A stretch of DNA of 64,000 nt from Flavobacterium pectinovorum (GCF_006438875.1 NZ_RCZH01000012.1:124001-188000); one strand, 5' to 3'. Numbered from the stretch's first letter, positions 17,496 to 25,745 are shown. Numbers and translations are program-made. The notes: a model not told the origin generated them from the sequence alone.

Positions 17496-18005
17496 TTAAC
17501 CTTTAATCTTAACCGGAATCCCAGAAACCATCAAGACGACTTCATCAGCATTTGAGGCAATGAATTGATTCATCCAGCCTTGTAACTCCGTAAATTTTCT
17601 GCCAATATGAGTTTCGGCATGAACGCCCATTCCAATTTCGTTTGTTACAATTATCAAAGTAGCATTTTCCTGATTGGCGATCGATAGAAATTCTTTTTTT
17701 GCTTCTTCCAGACTTAGCTCAACATCATTTTTATGATCTATAAAAAAGTTCGTTAACCAAAGTGTTACGCAATCAATCAAAGCTACTTTTCCGGTAAAAT
17801 CAATTTCGCTCAGGTATTTTTCCTTCTCAATATTCGTCCATCGTTCATCGCGTTCTTGCTGATGTCTGTCGATTCTGTTCTGAAAATCAGCATCCCATTT
17901 CCTGGCAGTTGCTACATACATTGGAGAATCTGTAAGTTGTAAAGCTAAGTTTTGAGCATAACTGCTTTTTCCTGATCGTTCGCCTCCGGTAATTAAGTAA
18001 ATCAT
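17496..18005 (-). CDS. cobU: bifunctional adenosylcobinamide kinase / adenosylcobinamide-phosphate guanylyltransferase
   Basis: 169 residues. The N-terminal P-loop is GGERSGKSSYA. RIDRHQQERDERW contains the His that is guanylylated in CobU, and VALIDCVTLWLTN and TNEIGMGVHAETHIGRKF complete the family pattern. It phosphorylates adenosylcobinamide and adds GMP to give adenosylcobinamide-GDP for CobS. It is the first gene of the minus-strand cobU/bluB-cobT/cobS/cobC group, and a repeat element lies upstream at 18045-18133. Confidence 0.95.
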   Translation of the reverse strand: MIYLITGGERSGKSSYAQNLALQLTDSPMYVATARKWDADFQNRIDRHQQERDERWTNIEKEKYLSEIDFTGKVALIDCVTLWLTNFFIDHKNDVELSLEEAKKEFLSIANQENATLIIVTNEIGMGVHAETHIGRKFTELQGWMNQFIASNADEVVLMVSGIPVKIKG

Positions 18006-18044
18006 TATAATTATTAATTGTAAATTGTTAGTTGTGAATTGTTA

Positions 18045-18133
18045 GGGCGTTCCCTTCGGTCGGGCTATCCGCTTTATCTTTTATTTTTTTAAAGGAAAAA
18101 AATAAAAGGATATCGCTTCTATCCCTAACGCAA
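18045..18133 (-). repeat. dispersed intergenic element, copy B
   Basis: Reads GGGCGTTCCCTTCGGTCGGG ... CGCTTCTATCCCTAACGCAA on the plus strand, i.e. the inverse of copy E at 57509-57615. The centre forms an AT hairpin (CTTTTATTTTTTTAAAGG region). It lies between cobU and the inverted-repeat-bounded four-helix-bundle cassette. Confidence 0.8.
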
Positions 18134-18156
18134 AAGACCAGATAATATTAATTATT

Positions 18157-18577
18157 AATTATCAATTGTTAGTTGTTAATTTTAAGTAGAGGTTGTTTGT
18201 GAATTTGATTTTTAGTCGTTTTGAGGATATTGGTTATTAATTTTAATATTGAAATTGCATCAGTATTAATGTTGTCAAATTCTTTTTTGTTTAGATAATC
18301 AGTTGCTTTTAATAGTTCCAGCCAATAAACTGATTCATTGGCCTCTTTTTGTGCAATTGCAAATTTATGAATAAAATCGTTTTTACTTTCAGCATGTTCT
18401 GCTTCTCGAACCATTGCTCCAATACTTGTTCCAGATCGCAAGAGTTGTTTTGAAAGTACAAATTCTTTTTTCTCAATAGAAAGATACTGATATAGTTTAA
18501 CTATTCGAATAGCAAAATCAAAACTTTTATCTTTAATAATGTTATTTTTCATAATTAACAACTAACAATTTATAATT
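18157..18577. mobile_element. four-helix-bundle ORF with complementary ends (IVS-like cassette)
   Basis: Positions 18157-18181 and 18553-18577 are reverse complements over 25 bases with one mismatch (core CAATTGTTAGTTGTTAATT against AATTAACAACTAACAATT). The right arm ends one base before the ATG of the ORF and the left arm overlaps its stop codon, so the repeat frames the gene exactly. A related copy of the arm lies at 18011-18045. In 23S rRNA intervening sequences that carry S23 ORFs the ends are likewise complementary. No transposase is present. Confidence 0.6.
18169..18552 (-). CDS. four-helix-bundle protein (S23/IVS type)
   Basis: About 127 residues from the ATG at 18550-18552. Conserved family points are KSFDFAIRIVKLYQYL, LSKQLLRSGTSIGAMVREAEHAESKNDFIHKFAIAQKEANESVYWLELL and a C-terminal helix ending in KTTKNQIH. 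These small proteins (TIGR02436-like) occur inside 23S rRNA intervening sequences and beside some diversity-generating retroelements, but here the gene stands alone between cobU and a cysteine-rich gene. The molecular function is unknown. Its last codons come from the flanking repeat arm. Confidence 0.85.
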   Translation of the reverse strand: MKNNIIKDKSFDFAIRIVKLYQYLSIEKKEFVLSKQLLRSGTSIGAMVREAEHAESKNDFIHKFAIAQKEANESVYWLELLKATDYLNKKEFDNINTDAISILKLITNILKTTKNQIHKQPLLKINN

Positions 18578-18583
18578 AACAAT

Positions 18584-18946
18584 TTAGTAAGGGCAATGAC
18601 GACAATCATTTCCACAGCAGCTTCCTCTTCTTAAATGAAACCATGCTTTAAAAACGTAATTTCCGTTTTCAATATAATAGTCAATTCCCTCGATTAGTTT
18701 TTCTTGTTTGGGTAAAGATATTGCTTTATTTTTTAGTGCTTTTTGGGGAGTCATTGTTTCTGTATACGCATCAATTTTATCCTCGCAAGCTTCTTTAAAA
18801 CATCTTGGACAAAGGCAATCTCCTCCTTCTGAAAGATTAAAAATAGGAGGAAAGTCATTACACCAACACTTGTTGTCGGTTGATAGATCTCCACAACTAA
18901 AAGAAGATTCACAACTTGAGCAAACTTTTGTTTTTGCGGTATTCAT
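18584..18946 (-). CDS. cysteine-rich CWC protein fused to a DUF5522-like C-terminus
   Basis: 120 residues. The first ~55 contain the CWC pattern CSSCESSFSCG ... KCWCNDFPP ... CLCPRCFKEAC, probably metal-binding. The last ~40 residues (YYIENGNYVFKAWFHLRRGSCCGNDCRHCPY) match the short DUF5522 type. In all 14 cysteines can be counted, suggesting zinc or Fe-S binding. It is usually found as a small cytoplasmic protein of unknown role, and its position next to cob genes may be accidental. Confidence 0.75.
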   Translation of the reverse strand: MNTAKTKVCSSCESSFSCGDLSTDNKCWCNDFPPIFNLSEGGDCLCPRCFKEACEDKIDAYTETMTPQKALKNKAISLPKQEKLIEGIDYYIENGNYVFKAWFHLRRGSCCGNDCRHCPY

Positions 18947-19123
18947 AAGGGTAAAGTGGTATTATTTGGTTTTTGTAAGAATAAAGGTAAACAAAAAAAA
19001 TAGAAATTGCGTTACCTTTGTCGCTATTGAAAACATTAATTTTGCAATTGTAACGATTCAAATTACATGCCATAATAAAGAAAAACAAAGCCAAATTCTT
19101 TTAAAAAACAATAGAACCTATAT

Positions 19124-20266
19124 ATGAGACATTTACTGCCTAAATTGATTTTTATTTTACCTTTTTTTCTTGTTGTTGGATGTAAAAAAAATGAAACAAC
19201 GGAGATTACAAAACGCGAAATTGCAAAAAATAGTATTGAATATGCTTCCGGACTTTCTATCGTAAAGCACGAAGGTTACTCAGTTGTAACAGTTTCAGAT
19301 CCATGGCCAAACGCCAATGCAAAATTCACTTATGTCTTAAAAGAGAAAGAAGCAAAAATTCCGGATAGTTTACAAAAATATAATACAATCAATGTTCCCT
19401 TAGAATCAATTGTGGTAACATCAACTACTAATATTCCGTTTCTTGAAATGTTGGAAGTTGAAAATAAATTGGTTGGTTTCCCGCATACAGATTACATTTC
19501 TTCAGAAAAAACCAGAGCATTAATCGATAAAGGTTCGGTTAAAGATGTAGGTCAGAACGAAAAATTAAATATCGAACAGTTAATAGAATTGTCACCGGAT
19601 CTTATCGTGACTTTTGGCGTTGATAATAACAATCCAACATTGGAAAACTTGAAAAAAAGCGGACTAAATGTTTTCGTTCAGGCCGATTGGATGGAGCAAT
19701 CTCCACTTGGAAAAGCAGAATGGATTAAACTTTACGGCGCATTGTTTGGAAAGGAAGATCAAGCCAAAGAATTATTTGATAAAATTGTTTTAAGTTACAA
19801 GCAGGCTAAGAAATTAGTGACCGATAAACCCGCAACATCAACCGTTTTGTATGGTTCTATGTATGAAGATATTTGGTATGTAGCCAAAGGAAATAGTTGG
19901 GTAGCTCAATTCATGAAAGATGCTCAGGCAAATTATTTATGGGCTGATTTAAAAGGAACGGGAAGTGAAGGTTTGTCTTTTGAAAAAGTACTTGTAAAAG
20001 CTAAAGCTGCAAATTTCTGGATAGCTTCAGGTTCTTTCAAATCTTTGGACGAATTTGGGAAAAGCAATCCGCATTATACCCAATTTGATGCTTTCAAGTC
20101 TAAAAACGTATATACTTTTGAAGGTAAATTTGGAGCAACAGGAGGAACAATTTATTATGAATTGGCACCAAGCCGTCCGGATTTAGTTCTAAAAGATTAT
20201 ATCAAGATTTTCCATCCTGATGTATTGCCAAGTTATGAGTTTACTTTTGCATCTAAATTAAACTAA
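19124..20266 (+). CDS. btuF: corrinoid/siderophore ABC transporter substrate-binding lipoprotein
   Basis: 380 residues with a lipobox (LVVGC, Cys 20). The periplasmic-binding fold of class III (FepB/BtuF) is seen: NTINVPLESIVVTSTTNIPFLEMLEVENKLVGFP, then SPDLIVTFG, and the C-terminal lobe with FEGKFGATGGTIYYELAPSRPDLVLKDYIKIFHP. It is the first gene of a plus-strand transporter operon with a FecCD permease 7 bases on. The location next to cobU and the B12 receptor makes corrinoid the likely substrate, but heme or iron chelates cannot be excluded from sequence. Confidence 0.8.
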   Translation: MRHLLPKLIFILPFFLVVGCKKNETTEITKREIAKNSIEYASGLSIVKHEGYSVVTVSDPWPNANAKFTYVLKEKEAKIPDSLQKYNTINVPLESIVVTSTTNIPFLEMLEVENKLVGFPHTDYISSEKTRALIDKGSVKDVGQNEKLNIEQLIELSPDLIVTFGVDNNNPTLENLKKSGLNVFVQADWMEQSPLGKAEWIKLYGALFGKEDQAKELFDKIVLSYKQAKKLVTDKPATSTVLYGSMYEDIWYVAKGNSWVAQFMKDAQANYLWADLKGTGSEGLSFEKVLVKAKAANFWIASGSFKSLDEFGKSNPHYTQFDAFKSKNVYTFEGKFGATGGTIYYELAPSRPDLVLKDYIKIFHPDVLPSYEFTFASKLN

Positions 20267-20272
20267 GAGCAA

Positions 20273-21301
20273 TTGGTAAATAAAAAGCGAAATATAATCC
20301 TCTTTTCCGTACTCGGTTTGGCACTTCTGTTTATGTTTTTTCTGGACATAAGTTTGGGGTCGGTTACGATTCCGTTCAGGGAAGTTTATACCAGTTTGAC
20401 AGGAGGCGAGGCGAGTAAATCGACGTGGGAGTACATTATAATTAACTATCGCTTGCCAAAAGCGCTAACAGCCGTTTTGGTAGGAGTGGGATTGTCAATT
20501 AGTGGTTTGTTAATGCAGACTTTATTTAGAAATCCGCTTGCAGGGCCAGATGTTTTAGGATTAAGTTCCGGAGCAATTCTGGCAGTAGCTATTGTAATTT
20601 TGGGTGCGGGTTTGTTGCCAACATTTTTAAATTCAGTTTTATTATCTCCATACGGAATTGTGTTGGCTTCAACTTTAGGAAGTGTTTCGGTTTTAATGTT
20701 GGTATTATTGGTCGCGCAAAAATTAAGAAACACCATGGCGATTTTAATTGTAGGACTTATGTTTGCCAGTTTTACCAGTGCTATTGTTGGAGTTTTAACC
20801 TATTTTAGTTCGGCAGAACAATTGCAAAAATTCACCTTTTGGTCGTTAGGAAGTCTTGGGAATCTTTCCTGGACATCTATTTTGATTCTGGCAGTTTGTG
20901 TTGGTTTTGGTTTGCTTTTGAGTGCCAGTAGTATAAAACCTTTAAATGCATTGCTTTTAGGCGAAAATTACGCTAAAAGCATGGGCATGAATTATAAGAA
21001 AGCAAGACTTACAATCATTTTTGCAACGAGTATTCTGGCAGGAAGTATAACGGCTTTTGCGGGACCAATAGCCTTTATAGGTTTAGCAGTGCCACATATC
21101 GCAAAGCTGACTTTTCAAACCAGTAATCACGCCGTTTTATATTGGAGTACTTTTTTTTATGGCGGAATAATTATGTTGTTTTGTGATATGGCATCGCAAA
21201 TGCCAGGATTAGAAACCACATTACCAATCAATGCAATCACTTCTATAATTGGTGCGCCGGTTGTGGTTTGGTTACTAATGCGGAAAAGAAATTTTCAGTA
21301 A
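20273..21301 (+). CDS. btuC: FecCD/BtuC-type ABC transporter permease
   Basis: 342 residues with about ten transmembrane helices. It starts at a TTG 7 bases after btuF's stop; the next ATG would remove the first helix. Family signatures are NYRLPKALTAVLVGVGLSISG, LFRNPLAGPDVLGLSSGA and GPIAFIGLAVPHIAK near the cytoplasmic loop that contacts the ATPase. It should form the inner-membrane channel with the btuD-like ATPase, although the two genes are separated by a 600-bp insert. Confidence 0.88.
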   Translation: MVNKKRNIILFSVLGLALLFMFFLDISLGSVTIPFREVYTSLTGGEASKSTWEYIIINYRLPKALTAVLVGVGLSISGLLMQTLFRNPLAGPDVLGLSSGAILAVAIVILGAGLLPTFLNSVLLSPYGIVLASTLGSVSVLMLVLLVAQKLRNTMAILIVGLMFASFTSAIVGVLTYFSSAEQLQKFTFWSLGSLGNLSWTSILILAVCVGFGLLLSASSIKPLNALLLGENYAKSMGMNYKKARLTIIFATSILAGSITAFAGPIAFIGLAVPHIAKLTFQTSNHAVLYWSTFFYGGIIMLFCDMASQMPGLETTLPINAITSIIGAPVVVWLLMRKRNFQ

Positions 21302-21327
21302 AAACTTACAAATAAATCGTATCTTGG

Positions 21328-21936
21328 TTTTTTTAACACATAGAGGCATAGATTTAAAAGATCTACAAAAGGCGTTTCACTTTTCTAAACAAACATAGAT
21401 GAGGAACCTTGATTCTATTTTAATTAAAAAATTAATGATTACGCAAAAATATTTAGATGAATTAAGTTACGAGTTAATCGGAGCTTGTATTGAAGTACAC
21501 AAAGCAATTGGAAAAGGATTGTTAGAAAATATTTATCACCAATGTTTGAAGGAAGAACTTATATTTAGAAAGATCAATTTTGTTACGGAAATGAAAGTGC
21601 CTTTGTTATATAGAGACAAAGAGCTAAATACTGATTTGAGATGTGATTTATTCGTTGAGAATTGTTTGGTTGTAGAATTAAAGGCAGTTTCAGAAATAAA
21701 TGGAATGCATGAGGCCCAACTTTTAACCTATATGAAACTCTTAAAAGCTCCAAAAGGAATAATAATTAACTTTAATTGTTTTAATATTTTTAAAGAAGGT
21801 CAAAAAACATTCGTAAACGAATATTATAAATTATTGCCAAAGTTTTAGCATTATGAGCTATGTGATAATTTACAAGTAAATTTTAAAATTACCTTTCTGC
21901 GAAAAGAAAATAACTATGTTTCTATGTGTTTAAAAA
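21328..21936. mobile_element. GxxExxY cassette bounded by inverted repeats
   Basis: AACACATAGAGGCATAG ends at 21351 and its inverted partner CTATGTTTCTATGTGTT starts at 21914 (15 of 17 bases complementary, plus flanking T/A runs). Between them lies only the GxxExxY gene. The segment separates the permease from the ATPase gene of one transporter operon, which is normally contiguous. It has no transposase; the mobile nature is inferred. Confidence 0.5.
21435..21848 (+). CDS. GxxExxY family protein (PD-(D/E)XK-like)
   Basis: About 137 residues from the ATG at 21435 (a 12-residue longer start is possible). GACIEVHKAIGKGLLENIYHQCL carries the family GxxExxY region, followed by KVPLLYRDKELNTDLRCDLFVENCLVVELKAVSEI, which has the D...ExK spacing of PD-(D/E)XK nucleases, and then LLTYMKLLKAPKGIIINFN. 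The family (TIGR04256) is found as scattered copies in Bacteroidota; its role is unknown. It sits inside a corrinoid transporter operon. Confidence 0.85.
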   Translation: MITQKYLDELSYELIGACIEVHKAIGKGLLENIYHQCLKEELIFRKINFVTEMKVPLLYRDKELNTDLRCDLFVENCLVVELKAVSEINGMHEAQLLTYMKLLKAPKGIIINFNCFNIFKEGQKTFVNEYYKLLPKF

Positions 21937-21945
21937 TATGTTACA

Positions 21946-22722
21946 ATGAGTAAGATCCTAAAAACTTCAAATTTAAGTATTGGCTATAAGTCCAAGAAAG
22001 AAACTGTGACTATTTCCCAGGATTTGAATTTGAATTTATCTTCAGGAAAACTCATTTCTTTAATTGGTGCAAACGGAATTGGGAAATCGACTTTACTAAG
22101 AACCATTACAGGAATCCAGCATCCATTAGCAGGAACTGTTTTTCTGAATGATAAAAACATACATACTTATAAGCCTTTAGATTTAGCACAAAATTTAAGT
22201 TTGGTTTTAACCGAAAAATTACCGCCAAGTAATCTATCTGTTTTTGAGTTGGTGGCACTGGGACGTCAACCTTACACCAATTGGATTGGTACTTTAACCC
22301 AAACGGATATTGAGAAAGTTCAGGAAGCTTTAGAATTGACTCAAATCGAACATTTAGCTCAAAAAAGACATTTCGAAATTAGTGACGGACAATTACAAAA
22401 AGTTTTAATTGCGAGAGCTTTGGCGCAAGATACGCCGCTAATTATTCTGGATGAACCCACAACACATCTTGATTTATTGCACAAAGTTTCTTTGTTTAAA
22501 CTCCTCAAAAAGCTAACACAGGACACTCAAAAGTGTATTTTGTTCTCAACACATGATATTGATTTGGCGATTCAGTTAAGCGACGAAATGATTATTATGA
22601 CACCGGATTTAGTAGTTCAGGACGAACCTTGTAATTTAATTTCAAAAGGAAGTTTCGCAACTTTATTCAAAGACGAACATATTATTTTTGATGCCGAAAA
22701 AGGGAAGTTTGTGATTACTTAA
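21946..22722 (+). CDS. btuD: FecE/BtuD-type ABC transporter ATP-binding protein
   Basis: 258 residues. Walker A is GANGIGKST, the Q-loop region follows, Walker B is LIILDEPTTHLD, and the H-loop is FSTHDI. The signature motif reads ISDGQLQK instead of the usual LSGGQ, with Asp in place of the first Gly. It completes the btuFC transporter on the cytoplasmic side. It starts 10 bases after the right inverted repeat of the GxxExxY cassette, so it may depend on read-through or on a promoter in the cassette. Confidence 0.88.
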   Translation: MSKILKTSNLSIGYKSKKETVTISQDLNLNLSSGKLISLIGANGIGKSTLLRTITGIQHPLAGTVFLNDKNIHTYKPLDLAQNLSLVLTEKLPPSNLSVFELVALGRQPYTNWIGTLTQTDIEKVQEALELTQIEHLAQKRHFEISDGQLQKVLIARALAQDTPLIILDEPTTHLDLLHKVSLFKLLKKLTQDTQKCILFSTHDIDLAIQLSDEMIIMTPDLVVQDEPCNLISKGSFATLFKDEHIIFDAEKGKFVIT

Positions 22723-23306
22723 TTTTTGCAATTTTGTAATTATTGATTTTTTGATTGATTAAAAAGAAGATTCCAACAAACAATAAGAAAACAGTAATTT
22801 TCATTAGTAATTCGAGAAGTAAGTTCGAAGGGTAAATGCTTAAATCATTATTCATTGTCCAGGAACTTGGTAAACAATCTCGATGAAAAGAAGTGAAAAT
22901 TATTACTAATTTTTCTATTGAGAAAATAAATAAAATGCTAAAAAGTAATCTTAGTAAAATGTTTTTTCTAATGAATTTGAATCTTAAAAGCTGACTTATT
23001 AAAATCCAAAGTAAGGGTTGAAGCCAAAAGCTAAACCAATATTTTCCGAACATTTGATTTAGAAGTTGAGATTTTTCTTCGGCATTTAAAATGTTTAATT
23101 CTACAAATAATCCAACAGACCATATTATTAGATAAAGAATTCCAATAAATGAAATAAAACGATTTGATTCTTCCTCAACGTTTTTTATAAACTGATTTTT
23201 TGTGAAAATTGAAGTTATAAAGTATAAAATAGTAAGAAGTCCAAAGGCAGTAAAAAAATCTATTTGTATTACTTACTTGTAGCGTAAATATTATTCTTTC
23301 TGTCAT
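22715..23306 (-). pseudogene. integral membrane protein gene with a 4-base duplication frameshift
   Basis: From an ATG at 23304-23306 the frame reads MTERIIFTLQV and then leaves frame at GTAAGTAA (minus strand, about 23270-23278). If one GTAA is removed, the frame continues as QIDFFTAFGLLTILYF through several hydrophobic helices to the stop at 22715, giving about 195 residues with five or six membrane segments. As read, only a 112-residue C-terminal part from MFGKYW (23053) has an ATG. It may be a recent mutation, a phase-variable switch or a sequencing error. The 3' end overlaps btuD by 8 bases. Confidence 0.65.
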
Positions 23307-23335
23307 TTTGAAACCGATTTGTTTTGAAGTTAAAA

Positions 23336-23815
23336 TTAAGCAATATTATTTTCTCTCTTAAATCTATTTCTGTGAATAGTAAGCGTATGTTCTAAATCGC
23401 CAATTCCAACATTTAACGGTTCTATATCAATTTTCATTTTATTGTCTTCGCTAATAATGTAGTAAACAAAAAAATGTCTTCTTGATTTACGATGTCCTTC
23501 GGTGACAATTCTTTCATTTTCAATATTACTCCATGAAACTAAAGGTAAATCTCGATACTGAATTCCTTTTGAATTAATTCTAAATTGAACTTCATTAATT
23601 CTTTTTAATAATTTGAATTGCTCGTTACCTTGAAATACAATAAAAACTAATAAAAATAAGGATAAGAAGTAACCGTTTTTTATTTGTAAAGCACAGATAG
23701 CACCAATTGCGAAACCAATTAAAACACATATCCACAGAGAAATAAGACTTCTTGAATAGTATATTAAAGTTTCTTTAGAATAACTAAGGTTATTTGCGTC
23801 GATAATAGATCTCAT
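23336..23815 (-). CDS. small membrane protein of unknown function
   Basis: 159 residues with two adjacent transmembrane helices (about 23-45 and 49-63) and a soluble C-terminal part of strands (FRINSKGIQYRDLPLVSWSNIENERIV ... KMKIDIEPLNVG). The pattern of a membrane hairpin followed by a PH-like strand domain is seen in many short bacterial proteins. It is one base from trmL and 30 bases from the frameshifted gene, so probably in one transcript. No family is recognised with confidence. Confidence 0.65.
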   Translation of the reverse strand: MRSIIDANNLSYSKETLIYYSRSLISLWICVLIGFAIGAICALQIKNGYFLSLFLLVFIVFQGNEQFKLLKRINEVQFRINSKGIQYRDLPLVSWSNIENERIVTEGHRKSRRHFFVYYIISEDNKMKIDIEPLNVGIGDLEHTLTIHRNRFKRENNIA

Positions 23816-23816
23816 T

Positions 23817-24272
23817 TTAAACCTTTAACCCAATTTGTCTTTTAGCTTCGCCAACTACAAAAGCAACAGAATTCGCAATATTAAAACTTCTGATTAATTT
23901 CGACATTGGAATCGTTAAGTGATTTTCAAAACGATCTAAAACATCCTGACTTAAACCAACACTTTCTTTCCCGAAAACGAGCCAATCTCCATCCTGAAAA
24001 TCAGTTTCGAGATAAGACTTCTCTGCATGCGAACTCATCAAAAAAACACGTGATTGATCTGGAATCTGCTGAATCCATTCTTCTATATTTTGATATTCGG
24101 TTACGTCAAGATGCACCCAATAATCCAAACCCGAACGTTTCAGGTTTTTATCATTAATCACAAACCCGAAAGGATGAATTAAGTGTAATCTACTTTCTGT
24201 ACCCACACATAATCGTCCAATATTTCCAGTATTATTAGGTATTTCAGGTTCTACAAGAACAACGTTTAGCAT
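23817..24272 (-). CDS. trmL: tRNA (cytidine(34)-2'-O)-methyltransferase
   Basis: 151 residues in the SPOUT fold. The start MLNVVLVEPEIPNNTGNIGRLC is typical for TrmL, and the SAM-binding knot is made from LVFGKESVGLSQDVL and IPMSKLIRSFNIANSVAFVVGEAKRQ near the C-terminus. It methylates the wobble ribose of tRNA-Leu isoacceptors. Length and motifs agree fully with the family. Confidence 0.93.
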   Translation of the reverse strand: MLNVVLVEPEIPNNTGNIGRLCVGTESRLHLIHPFGFVINDKNLKRSGLDYWVHLDVTEYQNIEEWIQQIPDQSRVFLMSSHAEKSYLETDFQDGDWLVFGKESVGLSQDVLDRFENHLTIPMSKLIRSFNIANSVAFVVGEAKRQIGLKV

Positions 24273-24324
24273 TATTTTTTGAGTTATGAGTTATAAGTTA
24301 TGAGTTTCAAAAATTATCTAATTC

Positions 24325-24906
24325 TCAAATTGACACATTATCTAATTTAAAATCGGAAACTTCAAGAACTTCTCCGGCTTTTAAGTTCTGCAAATATACA
24401 TTTCCTATACGAACACGAACTAATCTCAAAGTAGGAAAACCAACTGCTGCAGTCATTTTTCGAACCTGACGAAACTTTCCTTCGTTTACGGTTATGGAAG
24501 CCCAGGATGTTGGTCCGTGGCGTTCGTCCCGTATTTTTTTGGCTCTAGGACCAAAATCAGGAATTTCAGTTACGATAAAAGCGGTGCAAGGTTTGGTTTT
24601 ATATTTTCCGCCATCAAAACCAATTTCGACACCATTTTGTAATTGTTCAATTGCTTCTGGTGTAATAACACCATCAACCTGAACATAATATTCTTTATCA
24701 ACTTTTTTGCTTCTTATTTGTTCGCTTACTTTTCCGTCTGTAGTTAATAAAAGCAAACCTTCAGAATCTTCGTCCAAACGACCAATCGCCATTGTACCTT
24801 CGGGGAAATCATGTAATTCACCCAAAAGCTTTTTCTTTCTTTTTAGTTCGTATATAAATTGACTCAAATAACCGTAAGGTTTAAAAAGAATAAAATGTCG
24901 ATGCAT
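24325..24906 (-). CDS. rluE: 23S rRNA pseudouridine synthase, RluE-like (RsuA family)
   Basis: 193 residues from the ATG at 24904-24906 (MHRHFILFKPYGYLSQF); a start 38 codons upstream at 25020 is possible but overlaps the next gene. The catalytic motif is AIGRLDEDSEGLLLLTTDG with the Asp as nucleophile, and NEGKFRQVRKMTAAVGFPTLRLVRVRIG follows. No S4 domain precedes it, as in RluE. E. coli RluE makes pseudouridine 2457 in 23S rRNA. Confidence 0.85.
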   Translation of the reverse strand: MHRHFILFKPYGYLSQFIYELKRKKKLLGELHDFPEGTMAIGRLDEDSEGLLLLTTDGKVSEQIRSKKVDKEYYVQVDGVITPEAIEQLQNGVEIGFDGGKYKTKPCTAFIVTEIPDFGPRAKKIRDERHGPTSWASITVNEGKFRQVRKMTAAVGFPTLRLVRVRIGNVYLQNLKAGEVLEVSDFKLDNVSI

Positions 24907-24968
24907 GCCGTATTTTTTTGACTGCAAAGATAGTTTTGTTTGAGAAAGTAAATAATTCCTGGCTGTAT

Positions 24969-25178
24969 TTATTGCTGTTTTGAAGCTTTCATTTTCTTTA
25001 GCCATGAAAAAACAAACCAAATTACAGTTATACCAAATAAAAGGAGCAAGGGTATATAGTAATCTTTGAAAAAATCATGGAAATAGCTTCCGACGAAAAT
25101 GTAGATTGATGCCATACATAGTTTTATTAGAATAAATTGGGCGTTTGACCAACTTGTTTTGATTTTGAAAAAGTTCAT
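24969..25178 (-). CDS. small two-helix membrane protein
   Basis: 69 residues from the ATG at 25176-25178 (MNFFKIKTSW). There are two transmembrane helices (about 13-33 and 42-60) and a basic C-terminus (KKMKASK). A longer frame to 25286 lacks coding character. It lies directly upstream of rluE and may be co-transcribed. Unknown function. Confidence 0.5.
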   Translation of the reverse strand: MNFFKIKTSWSNAQFILIKLCMASIYIFVGSYFHDFFKDYYIPLLLLFGITVIWFVFSWLKKMKASKQQ

Positions 25179-25373
25179 TATAAAGGATTTTAGAATTTTA
25201 TTAAAATTACAATTTTGAAAAATATTCTGCAATATTTTTAAATTTAATAAATTGAAGTTTAGGGTTTTAATGTTTTTTAAAAACATGATGTAGAAACCTA
25301 AAGCTATGTTAAAGAGCTTATTTTTTAGGCTTAAAATTCGTAATATTATATAGTAATGAAAAAATAAAATGTT

Positions 25374-25745
25374 ATGGAAAATAATAATTTAGGTTCCAAA
25401 AAGATAAACGGAACACAGAAAGATAGTGAAGAATTAAATGGAAAAAACGTTTCGCACGATAAAGTACCGGATACACCAAAACTCAAAAAAGAAGTTGTAA
25501 CAGATGCCGGTGGAAATAAAGAAATTGTAGATCGAGCCAGAAACGAAAATGAAAATATTCAAGAAGTTTCAAACGAAATTGATTCCGATAATCCAAATGC
25601 AAATCGGGGTGTTTCGACTGATGAAGAAGCAAAAAAAACGGTGGAAAACAAAGACAGAAACTCTGATGTGAATCCAAATCGTTATCCAAATTCAAATCCC
25701 GATAATCACAAAGACAGAGGAAATATGAAATTGGATGATGAATGA
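25374..25745 (+). CDS. hydrophilic, disordered small protein
   Basis: 123 residues, rich in Asn, Lys, Asp and Glu, with almost no hydrophobic stretch and no signal peptide. It reads as intrinsically disordered (PNANRGVSTDEEAKKTVENKD, then NPNRYPNSNPDNHKDRG). Flavobacteria carry similar proteins that are often labelled hypothetical and sometimes linked to stress. The acidic 99-residue protein at 55923-56222 has a similar composition. It lies upstream of the SDR gene. Confidence 0.6.
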   Translation: MENNNLGSKKINGTQKDSEELNGKNVSHDKVPDTPKLKKEVVTDAGGNKEIVDRARNENENIQEVSNEIDSDNPNANRGVSTDEEAKKTVENKDRNSDVNPNRYPNSNPDNHKDRGNMKLDDE

